In this document: in pieces, positions 17,218 through 26,032 of the stretch
How positions within the stretch are numbered: the first letter of the stretch is position 1
Layout of the letters: every line of letters begins with the position of its first letter
Assembly (NCBI RefSeq): GCF_021341665.1
Contig: NZ_JAJTTH010000011.1
Coordinates: 62,001-126,000 of the forward strand
Direction of reading: 5' to 3'
Source: Pseudomonas sp. Au-Pse12
GTDB taxonomy: Bacteria > Pseudomonadota > Gammaproteobacteria > Pseudomonadales > Pseudomonadaceae
DNA: 64,000 nucleotides
The notes under the pieces: model-generated
The model's input: the letters and a program-made list of their open reading frames with translations, nothing else
Database searches by the model: none
Told to the model about the DNA's origin: nothing
Translations under genes and position numbers: made by a program

Positions 17218-18126
17218 ATGCATATATTGCTGACCGGCGGTACTGGTTTGATCGGGCGTGCGCTGTGTCGTTACTGGCAGGCCCAAGGTCATCAGTTGAG
17301 TGTATGGACTCGTCAGCCCGATAAAGTGGCCACTTTGTGCGGCCCTCAGGTGCGGGCTGTCAAAGCGTTGCAAGAGCTGGACCAGACCCCGGTGGATGCG
17401 GTGATCAATCTGGCCGGAGCGCCGATTGCCGATCGGCCCTGGAGCCACAAGCGCAAGGCACTGCTGTGGAGCAGCCGCATTGCCCTGACCGAAACCCTGC
17501 TGGCCTGGCTGGAAAGCCGCGAGCACAAGCCCAGCGTGCTGGTCTCGGGGTCGGCGGTGGGCTGGTACGGCGACGGCGGCGAGCGGGAACTGAGCGAAGA
17601 TTCGCCGCCGGTCAACGAGGACTTTGCCAGCCAGCTGTGCATTGCCTGGGAAGAAACGGCCCAGCGTGCCGAAGCCATGGGCGTGCGGGTGGTGCTGGTG
17701 CGCACCGGTTTGGTGCTGTCGCCCGAGGGCGGCTTTTTGTCGCGCCTGCTGCTGCCCTTCAAGCTCGGGTTGGGCGGGCCGATCGGCAATGGTCGGCAGT
17801 GGATGCCGTGGATTCATATCGATGACCAAATCGCCCTGATTGATTTTCTTGTGCATCAGCCTGGGGCGCAGGGTCCTTATAATGCCTGCGCGCCAAAACC
17901 GGTGCGCAACCGCGAGTTCGCCAAGAGCCTGGGGCGGGTGTTGCACCGGCCGGCGCTGATTCCGCTGCCGGCGTTTTTCCTGCGCCTGGCCTTGGGTGAG
18001 TTGTCGTTGCTGCTGCTGGGAGGCCAGCGTGCCGTTCCTGCGCGTTTGCTCGAAGCAGGGTTCACTTTCCAGTTCACTGATTTGTCTGCGGCCCTGGACC
18101 ACTGTGTCCGGCCGCCTTTGAAATAG
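17218..18126 (+). CDS. TIGR01777-family NAD-dependent epimerase/dehydratase
   Basis: A 302-residue extended SDR-fold protein beginning MHILLTGGTGLIGRALCRYW, with the family motifs VINLAGAPIADRPW, SAVGWYGDGGE, CIAWEETAQRA and MPWIHIDD. TIGR01777 members (E. coli YfcH) bind NADP but have no established substrate. It is transcribed toward hemH, 8 bp away, and diverges from renalase across a 194-bp gap that holds the TGTACA pair, so it could also be partly under the light regulon. AGGAAGA 7 bases before the ATG is a good ribosome-binding site. Confidence 0.88.
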   Translation: MHILLTGGTGLIGRALCRYWQAQGHQLSVWTRQPDKVATLCGPQVRAVKALQELDQTPVDAVINLAGAPIADRPWSHKRKALLWSSRIALTETLLAWLESREHKPSVLVSGSAVGWYGDGGERELSEDSPPVNEDFASQLCIAWEETAQRAEAMGVRVVLVRTGLVLSPEGGFLSRLLLPFKLGLGGPIGNGRQWMPWIHIDDQIALIDFLVHQPGAQGPYNACAPKPVRNREFAKSLGRVLHRPALIPLPAFFLRLALGELSLLLLGGQRAVPARLLEAGFTFQFTDLSAALDHCVRPPLK

Positions 18127-18134
18127 GACGTTGC

Positions 18135-19160
18135 ATGACCGATCACGCGTTGCTCCTGGTCAACCTCGGTTCGCCGGCTTCCACCTCGGTGGCGGACGTG
18201 CGCAGCTACCTCAACCAATTTCTCATGGACCCCTACGTGATCGACCTGCCCTGGCCGGTGCGGCGGTTATTGGTGTCGCTGATCCTGATCAAGCGCCCGG
18301 AGCAGTCGGCCCACGCCTATGCCTCGATCTGGTGGGAGGAAGGCTCGCCGCTGGTGGTGCTCAGCCGGCGCTTGCAGCAGGTGATGAGCGAGCAGTGGAA
18401 GCAGGGCCCGGTAGAACTGGCGATGCGTTACGGCGAGCCTTCAATCGAGTCGGCGCTGCTCAAGCTGGTGGCCCAGGGACAGAAGAAAGTTACCCTGGCG
18501 CCACTCTATCCACAGTTCGCCGACAGCACCGTGACCACCGTGATCGAAGAGGCCCGGCGCGTGGTGCGCGAGCGCAAGCTGGATGTGCAATTCAGCGTGC
18601 TGCAGCCGTTCTACGATCAGCCGGAGTACATCCAGGCCCTGGCGGCCAGTGCCAAGCCCTACCTGGCCCAGGAGCATGATCACCTGCTGCTGAGCTTCCA
18701 CGGTCTGCCGGAGCGGCACCTGACCAAGCTTGACCCCAGCGGCCAGCATTGCTTCAAGGATGCCGACTGTTGCCGCAACGCGTCTCCTGCGGTGTTGGCC
18801 ACCTGTTACCGCGCCCAGTGCATGCGCACCGCATCGGCTTTGGCCGAGCACCTGGGGCTGGCGGATGGCGCGTGGTCGGTGTCGTTCCAGTCGCGTCTGG
18901 GGCGGGCCAAGTGGATCGAGCCCTACACCGAGGCGCGGCTTGATGAACTGGCCAGGCAGGGCGTGAAGAAAGTCATGGTGATGTGCCCGGCGTTTGTCGC
19001 CGATTGCATCGAGACCCTAGAGGAGATCGGTGATCGCGGGCGCGAGCAGTTCCGTGAGGCGGGAGGGGAGGATCTGGTGTTGATCCCATGCCTGAATGAC
19101 GACCCGCAGTGGGCCCAGGCTTTGAACACCTTGTGCGTCAGGGCGCCGTTGGCGTTGTAA
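18135..19160 (+). CDS. hemH: Ferrochelatase
   Basis: Inserts Fe2+ into protoporphyrin IX, the last step of protoheme synthesis. The 341-residue protein starts MTDHALLLVNLGSPASTSVADVR, the conserved substrate-channel region; the catalytic His lies in LSFHGLPERHL (about residue 183), and the C-terminal region holds VMCPAFVADCIETLEEI. The internal segment GQHCFKDADCCRNASPAVLATCYRAQC is cysteine-rich; its relation to any iron-sulfur site is not established. It is 8 bp downstream of the TIGR01777 gene and is followed by a long palindrome that may end transcription. Confidence 0.96.
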   Translation: MTDHALLLVNLGSPASTSVADVRSYLNQFLMDPYVIDLPWPVRRLLVSLILIKRPEQSAHAYASIWWEEGSPLVVLSRRLQQVMSEQWKQGPVELAMRYGEPSIESALLKLVAQGQKKVTLAPLYPQFADSTVTTVIEEARRVVRERKLDVQFSVLQPFYDQPEYIQALAASAKPYLAQEHDHLLLSFHGLPERHLTKLDPSGQHCFKDADCCRNASPAVLATCYRAQCMRTASALAEHLGLADGAWSVSFQSRLGRAKWIEPYTEARLDELARQGVKKVMVMCPAFVADCIETLEEIGDRGREQFREAGGEDLVLIPCLNDDPQWAQALNTLCVRAPLAL

Positions 19161-19165
19161 ACAGC

Positions 19166-19217
19166 TTCGCCGGCCAGCCGGCTCCTACGTTGTGGTAGGA
19201 GCCGGCTGGCCGGCGAA
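19166..19217. repeat. REP-like 23-bp-arm palindrome between convergent hemH and uraA
   Basis: Perfect inverted repeat: arm 19166-19188, 6-base loop 19189-19194, arm 19195-19217, with core GCCGGCTCCTAC. It occupies nearly the whole gap between convergent hemH and uraA. A second element with the same core lies at 33156-33206. Such extragenic palindromes are common in fluorescent pseudomonads and can act as bidirectional transcription stops. Confidence 0.85.
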
Positions 19218-19224
19218 CGCGTCT

Positions 19225-20499
19225 TCAGATCAAAGGCTCGTCGGCCTTCTTGTTCTTCCAGCCGTCATTACCCGGCAGCACCAGGTTCAGCACGATGGCG
19301 ACGATGGCGCACAGGGCGATGCCCTTGAGGCCGAAGTCATCCGGGCCGGTGCCGGTTCCCACCAGCACGCCGCCAATCCCGAACACCAGGGTCACCGAGA
19401 CGATCACCAGGTTGCGGGCTTCGCCCAGGTCGATCTTGTGGCGGATCAGGGTGTTCATCCCCACCGCGGCAATCGAACCGAACAGCAGGCAGAGAATCCC
19501 GCCCATCACGGGGACCGGAATGCTTTGCAGCAGCGCGCCGAACTTGCCGATAAAGGCCAGGGTGATGGCGAAGACCGCCGCCCAGGTCATGATTTTCGGG
19601 TTGTAGTTCTTGGTCAGCATCACCGCGCCTGTGACTTCGGCGTAGGTGGTGTTGGGCGGGCCGCCGAACAGGCCGGCTGCGGTGGTGGCGATGCCATCAC
19701 CGAACAGGGTGCGGTGCAGGCCGGGCTTCTTCAGGTAGTCGCGACCGGTCACGCTGCCGACGGCGATCACTCCGCCGATGTGCTCGATGGCCGGCGCCAG
19801 GGCGACCGGGACAATGAACAGGATCGCCTGCCAGTTGAACTCCGGTGCGGTGAAGTGCGGCAGCGCCAGCCAGGGGGCGGCGGCGATCTTCGCGGTGTCC
19901 ACCACGCCGAAGTAGAAGGACAGGGCAAAGCCCACCAGCACCCCGGAGATGATCGGCACCAGGCGGAAGATGCCCTTGCCGAACACCGCCACGATCAGCG
20001 TGGTGAGCAGCGCCGGCATCGAGATCATCATGGCCGTCTGGTAATGGATCAGCTCGCTGCCGTCACCGGCCTTGCCCATGGCCATGTTGGCGGCGATGGG
20101 GGCCATGGCCAGGCCGATGGAGATGATCACCGGGCCAATGACCACCGGTGGCAGCAGACGGTCGATGAAACCGGTGCCCTTGATCTTCACCGCCAGGCCG
20201 AGAAAGGTGTAGACGAAGCCTGCCGCCATGACCCCGCCCATGGTCGCGGCAAGGCCGAACTGGCCCTTGGCGAGAATGATCGGGGTGATGAAGGCAAAGC
20301 TCGAGGCCAGGAATACCGGCACCTGGCGCCCGGTCACTACCTGGAACAACAGAGTCCCGAGACCCGCCGTGAACAGCGCCACGTTCGGGTCGAGACCGGT
20401 GATCAGCGGCATCAACACCAGGGCACCGAAGGCCACGAAGAGCATCTGCGCGCCAGACAGCACCTGGCGCCAGAGCGGATCGTTGAACTCGTCCTGCAT
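19225..20499 (-). CDS. uraA: Uracil permease (NCS2 family)
   Basis: A 424-residue inner-membrane uracil:proton symporter with about 12-14 hydrophobic segments. The N-terminus MQDEFNDPLWRQVLSGAQMLF and motifs FLASSFAFITP, FGGPPNTTYAEVTGAV (the conserved substrate-site Glu segment) and CLLFGSIAAVGMNTLI are typical of UraA. The start is 2 bp downstream of the upp stop, with an AGGAGTCC ribosome-binding site inside the end of upp, so uptake and salvage of uracil are made as one operon. It converges on hemH across a palindromic repeat. Confidence 0.94.
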   Translation of the reverse strand: MQDEFNDPLWRQVLSGAQMLFVAFGALVLMPLITGLDPNVALFTAGLGTLLFQVVTGRQVPVFLASSFAFITPIILAKGQFGLAATMGGVMAAGFVYTFLGLAVKIKGTGFIDRLLPPVVIGPVIISIGLAMAPIAANMAMGKAGDGSELIHYQTAMMISMPALLTTLIVAVFGKGIFRLVPIISGVLVGFALSFYFGVVDTAKIAAAPWLALPHFTAPEFNWQAILFIVPVALAPAIEHIGGVIAVGSVTGRDYLKKPGLHRTLFGDGIATTAAGLFGGPPNTTYAEVTGAVMLTKNYNPKIMTWAAVFAITLAFIGKFGALLQSIPVPVMGGILCLLFGSIAAVGMNTLIRHKIDLGEARNLVIVSVTLVFGIGGVLVGTGTGPDDFGLKGIALCAIVAIVLNLVLPGNDGWKNKKADEPLI

Positions 20500-20501
20500 G
20501 A

Positions 20502-21140
20502 TCAGGAGTCCTTCTGCTTGGTGCCGAAGATCTTGTCACCGGCATCACCCAGGCCTGGAATGATGTAGCCATGTTCGTTGAGCTTCTGATCGATGGAAGC
20601 GGTGTAGATGGTCACGTCCGGATGCGCCTGCTCGACGGCGGCGATGCCTTCCGGGGCGGCCACCAGGACCATGGCGCGGATATCCCGGCAGCCGGCTTTT
20701 TTCAGCAGGTCGATGGTAGCGACCATGGAGCTGCCGGTGGCCAGCATCGGGTCGATGATCATCGCCAGGCGCTCGTCGATTTCCGGGACCAGTTTTTCCA
20801 GGTAGGTGTGGGCCTGCAGGGTTTCCTCGTTGCGGGCCACGCCCACGGCGCTGACCTTGGCGCCCGGGATCAGGCTCAGCACGCCTTCGAGCATGCCGAT
20901 ACCGGCGCGCAGGATCGGCACCACGGTAATTTTCTTGCCGGCGATCTTCTCGACCTGGACAGGGCCGCACCAGCCTGGAATCTCGTAGCTTTCCAGGGGC
21001 AGGTCTTTGGTGGCTTCGTATGTCAGCAGGGCACCGACTTCCTGAGCGAGCTCGCGAAAGTTCTTCGTGCTAATGTCTGCGCGGCGCATAAGGCCAAGTT
21101 TGTGTCGGATCAGCGGATGGCGGATCTCACGGATGGGCAT
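20502..21140 (-). CDS. upp: Uracil phosphoribosyltransferase
   Basis: Converts uracil plus PRPP to UMP in pyrimidine salvage. A 212-residue protein, standard for the family, starting MPIREIRHPLIRHKLGLMRR. The PRPP loop is in MIIDPMLATGSSMVATID (about residues 128-145), and the uracil-binding C-terminal loop YIIPGLGDAGDKIFGTK is intact. It is the first gene of the upp-uraA operon, with GGAG about 13 bases before the ATG. The gap of 165 bp to the divergent hpt gene contains the promoters for both. Confidence 0.95.
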   Translation of the reverse strand: MPIREIRHPLIRHKLGLMRRADISTKNFRELAQEVGALLTYEATKDLPLESYEIPGWCGPVQVEKIAGKKITVVPILRAGIGMLEGVLSLIPGAKVSAVGVARNEETLQAHTYLEKLVPEIDERLAMIIDPMLATGSSMVATIDLLKKAGCRDIRAMVLVAAPEGIAAVEQAHPDVTIYTASIDQKLNEHGYIIPGLGDAGDKIFGTKQKDS

Positions 21141-21305
21141 AGGGAAAGGCTCCGGCGGCGGGCAAAAAAAACGGCCTAGATTAATCTATCCGGGGTAGTT
21201 GTCCTATAGACATAAAGTACGTTAGTCCAGAAACGCTTGATCTGATCGGGCCGGATGCGTACCTTTGCCCGCTTTTCCGAAACTGCCACCCCCTTGGAGA
21301 GCGCC

Positions 21306-21863
21306 ATGTCCGCTGATCTCGAGCATATCCGTCAAATCATGCGCGAGGCTGACTGCCTGTACACCGAAGCTGAAGTCGAGGCGGCCATCGCCCGGGTCGG
21401 TGCACAAATCACTGAAGAACTGGCTGAGCGCAATCCGGTGGTGTTCTGCGTCATGAACGGTGGCCTGATCTTCGCGGGCAAGCTGCTGACCCACCTGCGG
21501 TTTCCCCTGGAAGCGTCGTACCTGCACGCCACCCGTTACCGCAATGAAACCAGCGGTGGCGAACTGTTCTGGAAATCCAAGCCGGAAGTCTCCTTTATTG
21601 ACCGCGACGTGCTGATCATCGACGACATCCTCGATGAAGGTCACACCCTGGGCGCGATCATCGACTTCTGCAAACACGCCGGTGCCCGCGCCGTGCATAC
21701 CGCCGTACTGATCGACAAGGATCACGACCGCAAGGCCCGCCCGGACCTCAAGGCCGACTACATGGGCCTGCCGTGCGTGGATCGCTACGTCTTCGGCTAC
21801 GGCATGGACTACAAGGGCTACTGGCGTAACGCTGCCGGCATTTATGCCGTGAAGGGCATGTAA
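21306..21863 (+). CDS. hpt: Hypoxanthine-guanine phosphoribosyltransferase
   Basis: Purine salvage enzyme that makes IMP or GMP from the base and PRPP. The 185-residue protein has the PRPP motif VLIIDDILDEGHTLGAII (about residues 100-117) and the substrate segments CVMNGGLIFAGKLLT and DYMGLPCVDRYVFGYGMDYKGYWRN. ATG at 21306 is preceded by TTGGAGAG and starts the conserved MSADLEHIRQIM; an upstream ATG at 21255 lacks a ribosome-binding site. It is followed 3 bp later by the cupin gene, so the two are probably co-transcribed. Confidence 0.93.
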   Translation: MSADLEHIRQIMREADCLYTEAEVEAAIARVGAQITEELAERNPVVFCVMNGGLIFAGKLLTHLRFPLEASYLHATRYRNETSGGELFWKSKPEVSFIDRDVLIIDDILDEGHTLGAIIDFCKHAGARAVHTAVLIDKDHDRKARPDLKADYMGLPCVDRYVFGYGMDYKGYWRNAAGIYAVKGM

Positions 21864-21866
21864 GCG

Positions 21867-22340
21867 ATGACCGGGCCGAGCTTTCTCGATCAAGCGTTGT
21901 TCAGCGACCTGGCTGAGAAAGCCGCCGCCAACCCCCGTGGTCGTCAGCATCACAACTTCCATGCCATGGAAGAGCCTTGCCACCGTATGGCGGTGGGTTT
22001 GCAGCCTTCGACCTATATTGCGCCGCATCGGCACCTGAGCGCCGACAAGGCCGAGACCCTGCTGGTGCTCAAGGGGCGGCTGGGCGTGCTGATTTTCGAT
22101 GAGGCGGGCCAGGTCCAGAGCCAGCGAGTGTTGCAGGCCGGTGGCGACTGCGTCGGCGTGGACTTGCCGGCCGGGGTGTTCCACGGCTTGGTCGTGCTGG
22201 AGCCCGACAGCCTGATGTTCGAATGCAAGGCGGGGCCTTATCGCCCGGTGAGCGAAGGCGAACAGGCCTATTGGGCGCCGCGCGAAGGCGAACCCGGCGT
22301 GGCCGAGTACCAGGCCTGGATGCGCGCTCACTTCGACTGA
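21867..22340 (+). CDS. WbuC-family cupin-fold protein
   Basis: A 157-residue cupin. Metal-ligand-like residues are in IAPHRHLSADKAETLLVLKGRLGVLIFD (two His plus Glu), and the second cupin motif is DLPAGVFHGLVVLEPDSLMFECKAGPY, ending with a YWAPREGE tail; this arrangement fits the WbuC family of cupin metalloproteins. No substrate is established. It starts 3 bp after the hpt stop codon; the relation to purine salvage may be transcriptional only. The cell location should be cytosolic, since no signal peptide is present. Confidence 0.82.
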   Translation: MTGPSFLDQALFSDLAEKAAANPRGRQHHNFHAMEEPCHRMAVGLQPSTYIAPHRHLSADKAETLLVLKGRLGVLIFDEAGQVQSQRVLQAGGDCVGVDLPAGVFHGLVVLEPDSLMFECKAGPYRPVSEGEQAYWAPREGEPGVAEYQAWMRAHFD

Positions 22341-22441
22341 AAAGACCCCCTGCGCCTTGCACTGCTGCCGGTCGCGCTAGCGGTGGAAGATTTGCGGCAA
22401 AAACCCGTGCTAGAGTGCTCAGCCCCTGATTGGAGCCTGTC

Positions 22442-22927
22442 ATGAGCCTGTTGATTCGCACTAGCGCGGCCCTTCTCCTGAGCGTGAGCCTGCCCCTGGC
22501 AGCCGCCCCGGCGCCCTTGCACGGGCAGTTCCTGCCGCCAGACGACCTGAGCCTGCGCGATAGCGTTCCTGAACAGCAGCAGCTGTTGCAGGTCACCGAG
22601 TATTCGGTGGTGATCGGCAGTCAGCGCCAATCCAACCAGCAGCCCATTCCGGTGACGTCGCCGGTGTGGGTGCGCCTCAAGGGCAAGCCGCTGAACAAGG
22701 GCGCGACCATCAGCCAGGTGCTGGTGAGTTTCGATGGCGAAAGCAAAAGCCTGAAAAAGCCGCAGTACGACGCCAAGAGCCGGACCCTGACCCTGTACTA
22801 CCCGCTGGCCCAGTACCGTGCAGTGATGGACCTGCTGCGCAACGACGCGGTGTATTGCCAGTTCCTCAGTTACGCCAATGGGCATATCTGGGCCGACTTG
22901 CACACCGGTAGTGTGCGTCCGCGTTGA
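22442..22927 (+). CDS. Conserved hypothetical exported protein
   Basis: A 161-residue protein beginning MSLLIRTSAALLLSVSLPLAAAPAP, a clear Sec signal peptide with a predicted cut after the AxA near residue 21, so the mature protein is periplasmic. The rest is mostly beta-strand and polar, with VTSPVWVRLKGKPLNKGATISQVLV and a terminal YCQFLSYANGHIWADLHTG. I do not recognise a domain. ATG at 22442 was preferred to the one at 22430, which would put four non-conserved residues ahead of the signal peptide. It lies in the P. aeruginosa-like order just before the PA4642-family gene. Confidence 0.75.
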   Translation: MSLLIRTSAALLLSVSLPLAAAPAPLHGQFLPPDDLSLRDSVPEQQQLLQVTEYSVVIGSQRQSNQQPIPVTSPVWVRLKGKPLNKGATISQVLVSFDGESKSLKKPQYDAKSRTLTLYYPLAQYRAVMDLLRNDAVYCQFLSYANGHIWADLHTGSVRPR

Positions 22928-22990
22928 GGCAGGGCGCGGGCTGAGGGTAAACTGCCTGCCCCGTGAAATGTCTGCGAGCTGGAGTCGGCA

Positions 22991-23278
22991 ATGCGTAAAG
23001 ATAAGAAACAAGTGATTGGTGACGAGATCAGCGACGAGCAGATCAAGTTGTTCCTCGATTTCGAACCGGTCGACGCGACTTCGCCGTCCCTGCATAAACT
23101 GATCAAGGCCTACCGTGGCCTGCGCATCGATGATTTCGAGCGTTTCCTGGGCTTTTTCGTCGCGGCCGGCCTGGATCTGGACGGCAAGGATGAGCACGGC
23201 CAGACCTTTGTCGACCTGATCAAGGATCAACGCAATGCCGCCGACTACATCGAACTGATGAACAACGCCCGCGGCTGA
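22991..23278 (+). CDS. PA4642-family protein
   Basis: A 95-residue acidic protein, MRKDKKQVIGDEISDEQIKL then FLDFEPVDATSPSLHKLIKAYRGLRIDDFERFLGFFVAAG. It matches the conserved hypothetical PA4642 family of pseudomonads, which has no known function. The helical, charged make-up and DLDGKDEHGQTFVDLIKDQ suggest a small soluble protein, perhaps with ankyrin-like character at the C-terminus. GGAG precedes the ATG by 9 bases. A strong bidirectional terminator follows. Confidence 0.82.
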   Translation: MRKDKKQVIGDEISDEQIKLFLDFEPVDATSPSLHKLIKAYRGLRIDDFERFLGFFVAAGLDLDGKDEHGQTFVDLIKDQRNAADYIELMNNARG

Positions 23279-23296
23279 ACTGCGTAAAACGCATAA

Positions 23297-23332
23297 AAAA
23301 ACGCCCCGTCCTTTGCAGGCCGGGGCGTTTTT
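23297..23332. terminator. Bidirectional rho-independent terminator
   Basis: Stem AAAAACGCCCCG (23297-23308) pairs with CGGGGCGTTTTT (23321-23332) around a 12-base loop, with a T run on each strand. It separates the PA4642-family gene (+) from convergent mqo (-). Confidence 0.9.
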
Positions 23333-23345
23333 CATGGGCGTCAGA

Positions 23346-24857
23346 TCAGGCGCAGCTTTCGGTTTCCTTGCTTGGCTCGACCAGCTCCAGGCTCAGGTTG
23401 TTTTGGCTGTTGATCTGGTGGTACAGCGCCGCGTCGGTTTCCAGGACCTTTTCCCGCGCCGGGAAGATTTCCTTGAGCTTGGCAGCCCATTCACCGCTGG
23501 CCTGGGCCGGGAAGCAGCGCTCGATCAGTTCCAGCATGATCGAAACGGTGACCGAAGCACCTGGCGAGGCGCCGAGCAGGGCGGCCAGAGAACCGTCCTT
23601 GGCCGCCACCAGTTCGGTACCGAACTGCAGGACGCCGCCTTTTTTCGGGTCCTTCTTGATGATCTGCACCCGTTGGCCGGCCACTTCCAGGCGCCAGTCC
23701 TCGGCCTTGGCCTCGGGGTAGAAGCGGCGCAGGGATTCCAGGCGCTGCTCCATGGACTGCATGACTTCGCTGACCAGGTACTTGGTCAGGTCCATGTTGT
23801 CCCGGGCCACGGCGAGCATCGGGCCGATATTGCCGGCACGCACCGACATGGGCAGGTCGAGGAACGAGCCGTGCTTGAGGAACTTGGTGGTGAAACCGGC
23901 ATAAGGCCCGAACAGCAGGGATTTCTTGCCCTCGACCACGCGGGTGTCCAGGTGTGGCACGGACATCGGTGGCGAGCCTACGGCAGCCTGGCTGTAGACC
24001 TTGGCCTGGTGCTGCTTGACCACTTCCGGGTTGTCGCAACGCAGCCACTGGCCGCTGACCGGGAAGCCGCCGAAGCCCTTGCTTTCCTCAATGCCCGAGG
24101 CTTGCAGCAGCGGCAGGGCCGCGCCACCGGCGCCGAGGAACACGAACTTGGCATCGACTTCACGGGTGTTGCCGCTGTTGACGTCCTTGATGCTGACGGT
24201 CCAGCCATTGGCCTTGTTGCGTTTCAGACCGGTCACGCGCTTGCAGTACTTGACCTGGGCATCGGGGGCGCTGGTCAGGTGCTTGAGCAACTGGTTGGTC
24301 AGGGCGCCGAAGTTGACGTCGGTGCCGTTGAGCACGCGGGTGGCGGCGATGGTTTCATCCGCCGGGCGGCCCGGCATCATCAGCGGCATCCACTCGGCCA
24401 TCTTGGCCTTGTCTTCGGTGTATTCCATGTCCGCGAAGGCATGGTGCTGGCTCAGCACTTCAAAGCGTTTCTTGAGGAAGGAAACGCCTTTGTCGCCTTG
24501 CACGAAGCTCAGGTGCGGCACCGGGCTGATGAAGGACTTGGACGAGCCGAAGGTGCCTTTCTTGGTCAGGTAGGACCAGAACTGCTTCGACACCTCGAAC
24601 TGGGTGTTGATGTGTACGGCTTTCTTGATGTCGATGCTGCCATCGGCGGCCTGTGGCGTGTAGTTCAGCTCACAGAGGCCGGCATGGCCGGTACCGGCGT
24701 TGTTCCACGGGTTGGAACTTTCCGCGGCACCTGAATCCATCAGCTCGACGACTTCCAGCTTGATTGCGGGGTCGAGCTCTTTGAGCAGTACAGCAAGGGT
24801 GGCACTCATGATGCCGGCCCCGACCAATACGACGTCTACTGCTTCGTTATGCGCCAT
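23346..24857 (-). CDS. mqo: Malate:quinone oxidoreductase
   Basis: Membrane-associated FAD enzyme that oxidises malate to oxaloacetate and passes electrons to quinone, replacing or supplementing malate dehydrogenase. The 503-residue protein starts MAHNEAVDVVLVGAGIMSATLAVLL (FAD motif GAGIMS) and contains the Mqo signatures NPWNNAGTGHAGLCELNYTP, FLGAGGAALPLLQASGI and GASPGASVTVSIMLELIERCF. The position corresponds to mqoB of P. aeruginosa. The start is preceded by GGAGACG, with a stop codon of an unlikely upstream frame overlapping the ATG (TAATG). Its upstream gap of 735 bp is unusually long. Confidence 0.96.
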   Translation of the reverse strand: MAHNEAVDVVLVGAGIMSATLAVLLKELDPAIKLEVVELMDSGAAESSNPWNNAGTGHAGLCELNYTPQAADGSIDIKKAVHINTQFEVSKQFWSYLTKKGTFGSSKSFISPVPHLSFVQGDKGVSFLKKRFEVLSQHHAFADMEYTEDKAKMAEWMPLMMPGRPADETIAATRVLNGTDVNFGALTNQLLKHLTSAPDAQVKYCKRVTGLKRNKANGWTVSIKDVNSGNTREVDAKFVFLGAGGAALPLLQASGIEESKGFGGFPVSGQWLRCDNPEVVKQHQAKVYSQAAVGSPPMSVPHLDTRVVEGKKSLLFGPYAGFTTKFLKHGSFLDLPMSVRAGNIGPMLAVARDNMDLTKYLVSEVMQSMEQRLESLRRFYPEAKAEDWRLEVAGQRVQIIKKDPKKGGVLQFGTELVAAKDGSLAALLGASPGASVTVSIMLELIERCFPAQASGEWAAKLKEIFPAREKVLETDAALYHQINSQNNLSLELVEPSKETESCA

Positions 24858-25592
24858 TAACGCGTCTCCAAAATCTGCAGCACCAAATTGACGGCATGGC
24901 TGCCAGGAGTGACGGGGCGGTTCACGTAATGCCCCAGGTTACCCATGGCCAGGATCGCCATGTCCGAATCTTCGCAATTTTTTGCAACTACCACGGACGC
25001 TGCCAACCGGGCCTCAAGGTGCGTATGAACGCATCTCGGGGAGCCTCGGGCAATTCGACTTATGGTCGATACATCCGCTCGTGCAACCAAATCCGTCAGC
25101 GGACAGGCTTCAAGCACCAGTTCTTGAGGAGTGCTCGGTCCTGTGTAATCGGGCTGTTGTAGAGGCTAATGGTGCCAGTTCAGACGCAAAACTATTCATT
25201 TGCTCGCCACACTCTTGTGAAGTTGTGAAAACCCGTTTTTTCACGCTCTTTTGAAGACGTGAACCTCAAAAAAGGGCTGCCTCAGCCTGGCACCTGGCCC
25301 GAGCGGTGATGCCGGCACAAGGGTGCAGGCACAACGGGCGAACAGCTTTAAGTGGCCGAGCAACGGCAGCTCTGCAGTTTCGCGAAAAGTGGAGGTTTGC
25401 AAGGTGAACAGCAAGCACGCCAGCTTCACTCGAACTGTGTGGGCGGCTCTCTGTGGGCGGTGCGGGGTGCCAAAGCAGTGGCATTGGCGTACTGCGAGGC
25501 CCGATCAGGAGACGTCCTTATAATCGGGGGGAGATTGTAACGAAGAAATGCGCAGAAATGATCCTGTTTCGCGACTTTTATTAGGCTTTTGG
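24858..25592. other. 735-bp gap upstream of mqo, no supported gene
   Basis: No open frame here has family character or a convincing start. One minus-strand frame (24857-25117, 86 codons) ends in a TAATG overlap with the mqo start but its product looks random. The middle (about 25190-25275) is AT-rich and holds a hairpin GTGAAAA / TTTTCAC (25225-25231 and 25238-25244). A TATAAT-like box lies near 25519. Probably a long regulatory leader for mqo and possibly an unannotated small RNA. Confidence 0.4.
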
Positions 25593-25826
25593 TCAGGTGG
25601 CCAGTATCGGTTGCACCGTGGAGCGGGCGCAGTGTGGGCTGAGCCGGGCGTTGGCGGGCAGCGCCTGGTGCAACCAGTTGAGGCGAATCTCCTGGATTTC
25701 CACCCAGCCATCGCCGACCGGGGCCAGCAGGCAGTGCTTGAAGGCCTGGCAACGCCCCTGGCTGTCGAGCAGGGCGAAGCTGCGAAATTGTTGGCGGGGT
25801 GCGAACAGGGAGCGAAGGAAGTTCAT
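25593..25826 (-). CDS. Small conserved hypothetical protein
   Basis: A 77-residue protein starting MNFLRSLFAPRQQFRSFALL and continuing DSQGRCQAFKHCLLAPVGDGWVEIQEI, with an IRLNWLHQALPANARL segment. The make-up is sensible for a small soluble protein and the position matches a conserved hypothetical gene (PA4639 region) in P. aeruginosa. No domain is recognised. The ribosome-binding site is weak. The nucleotide region also has open frames on the other strand (25548-25947), which look less protein-like, so strand assignment carries some doubt. Confidence 0.6.
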   Translation of the reverse strand: MNFLRSLFAPRQQFRSFALLDSQGRCQAFKHCLLAPVGDGWVEIQEIRLNWLHQALPANARLSPHCARSTVQPILAT

Positions 25827-26032
25827 GACCAGGCACCTGAATGTGTCATTGACGATAAGAATGTCCTTGAACCGTTACATCATGATGTATTGCGAGTTAA
25901 AGGCAGGTTACAGGAACCCACTTGTACGGGACCTGTCTGAGTCTTGACTAAGTCATGCCTGGCGCTGGTTTGGCGTCCTTGTGCACCGCTATACTGCGGG
26001 CCTGTTTGTGCCTGATTCCTGGAGAAATGAGC

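Noticed and set aside
19192..20568. 458-codon plus-strand open frame
   Set aside because: Antisense to uraA, with His/Gln-rich composition typical of a shadow frame.
24857..25117. 86-codon minus-strand frame overlapping the mqo start (TAATG)
   Set aside because: No domain, no good ribosome-binding site; kept only as a possible leader in the findings.
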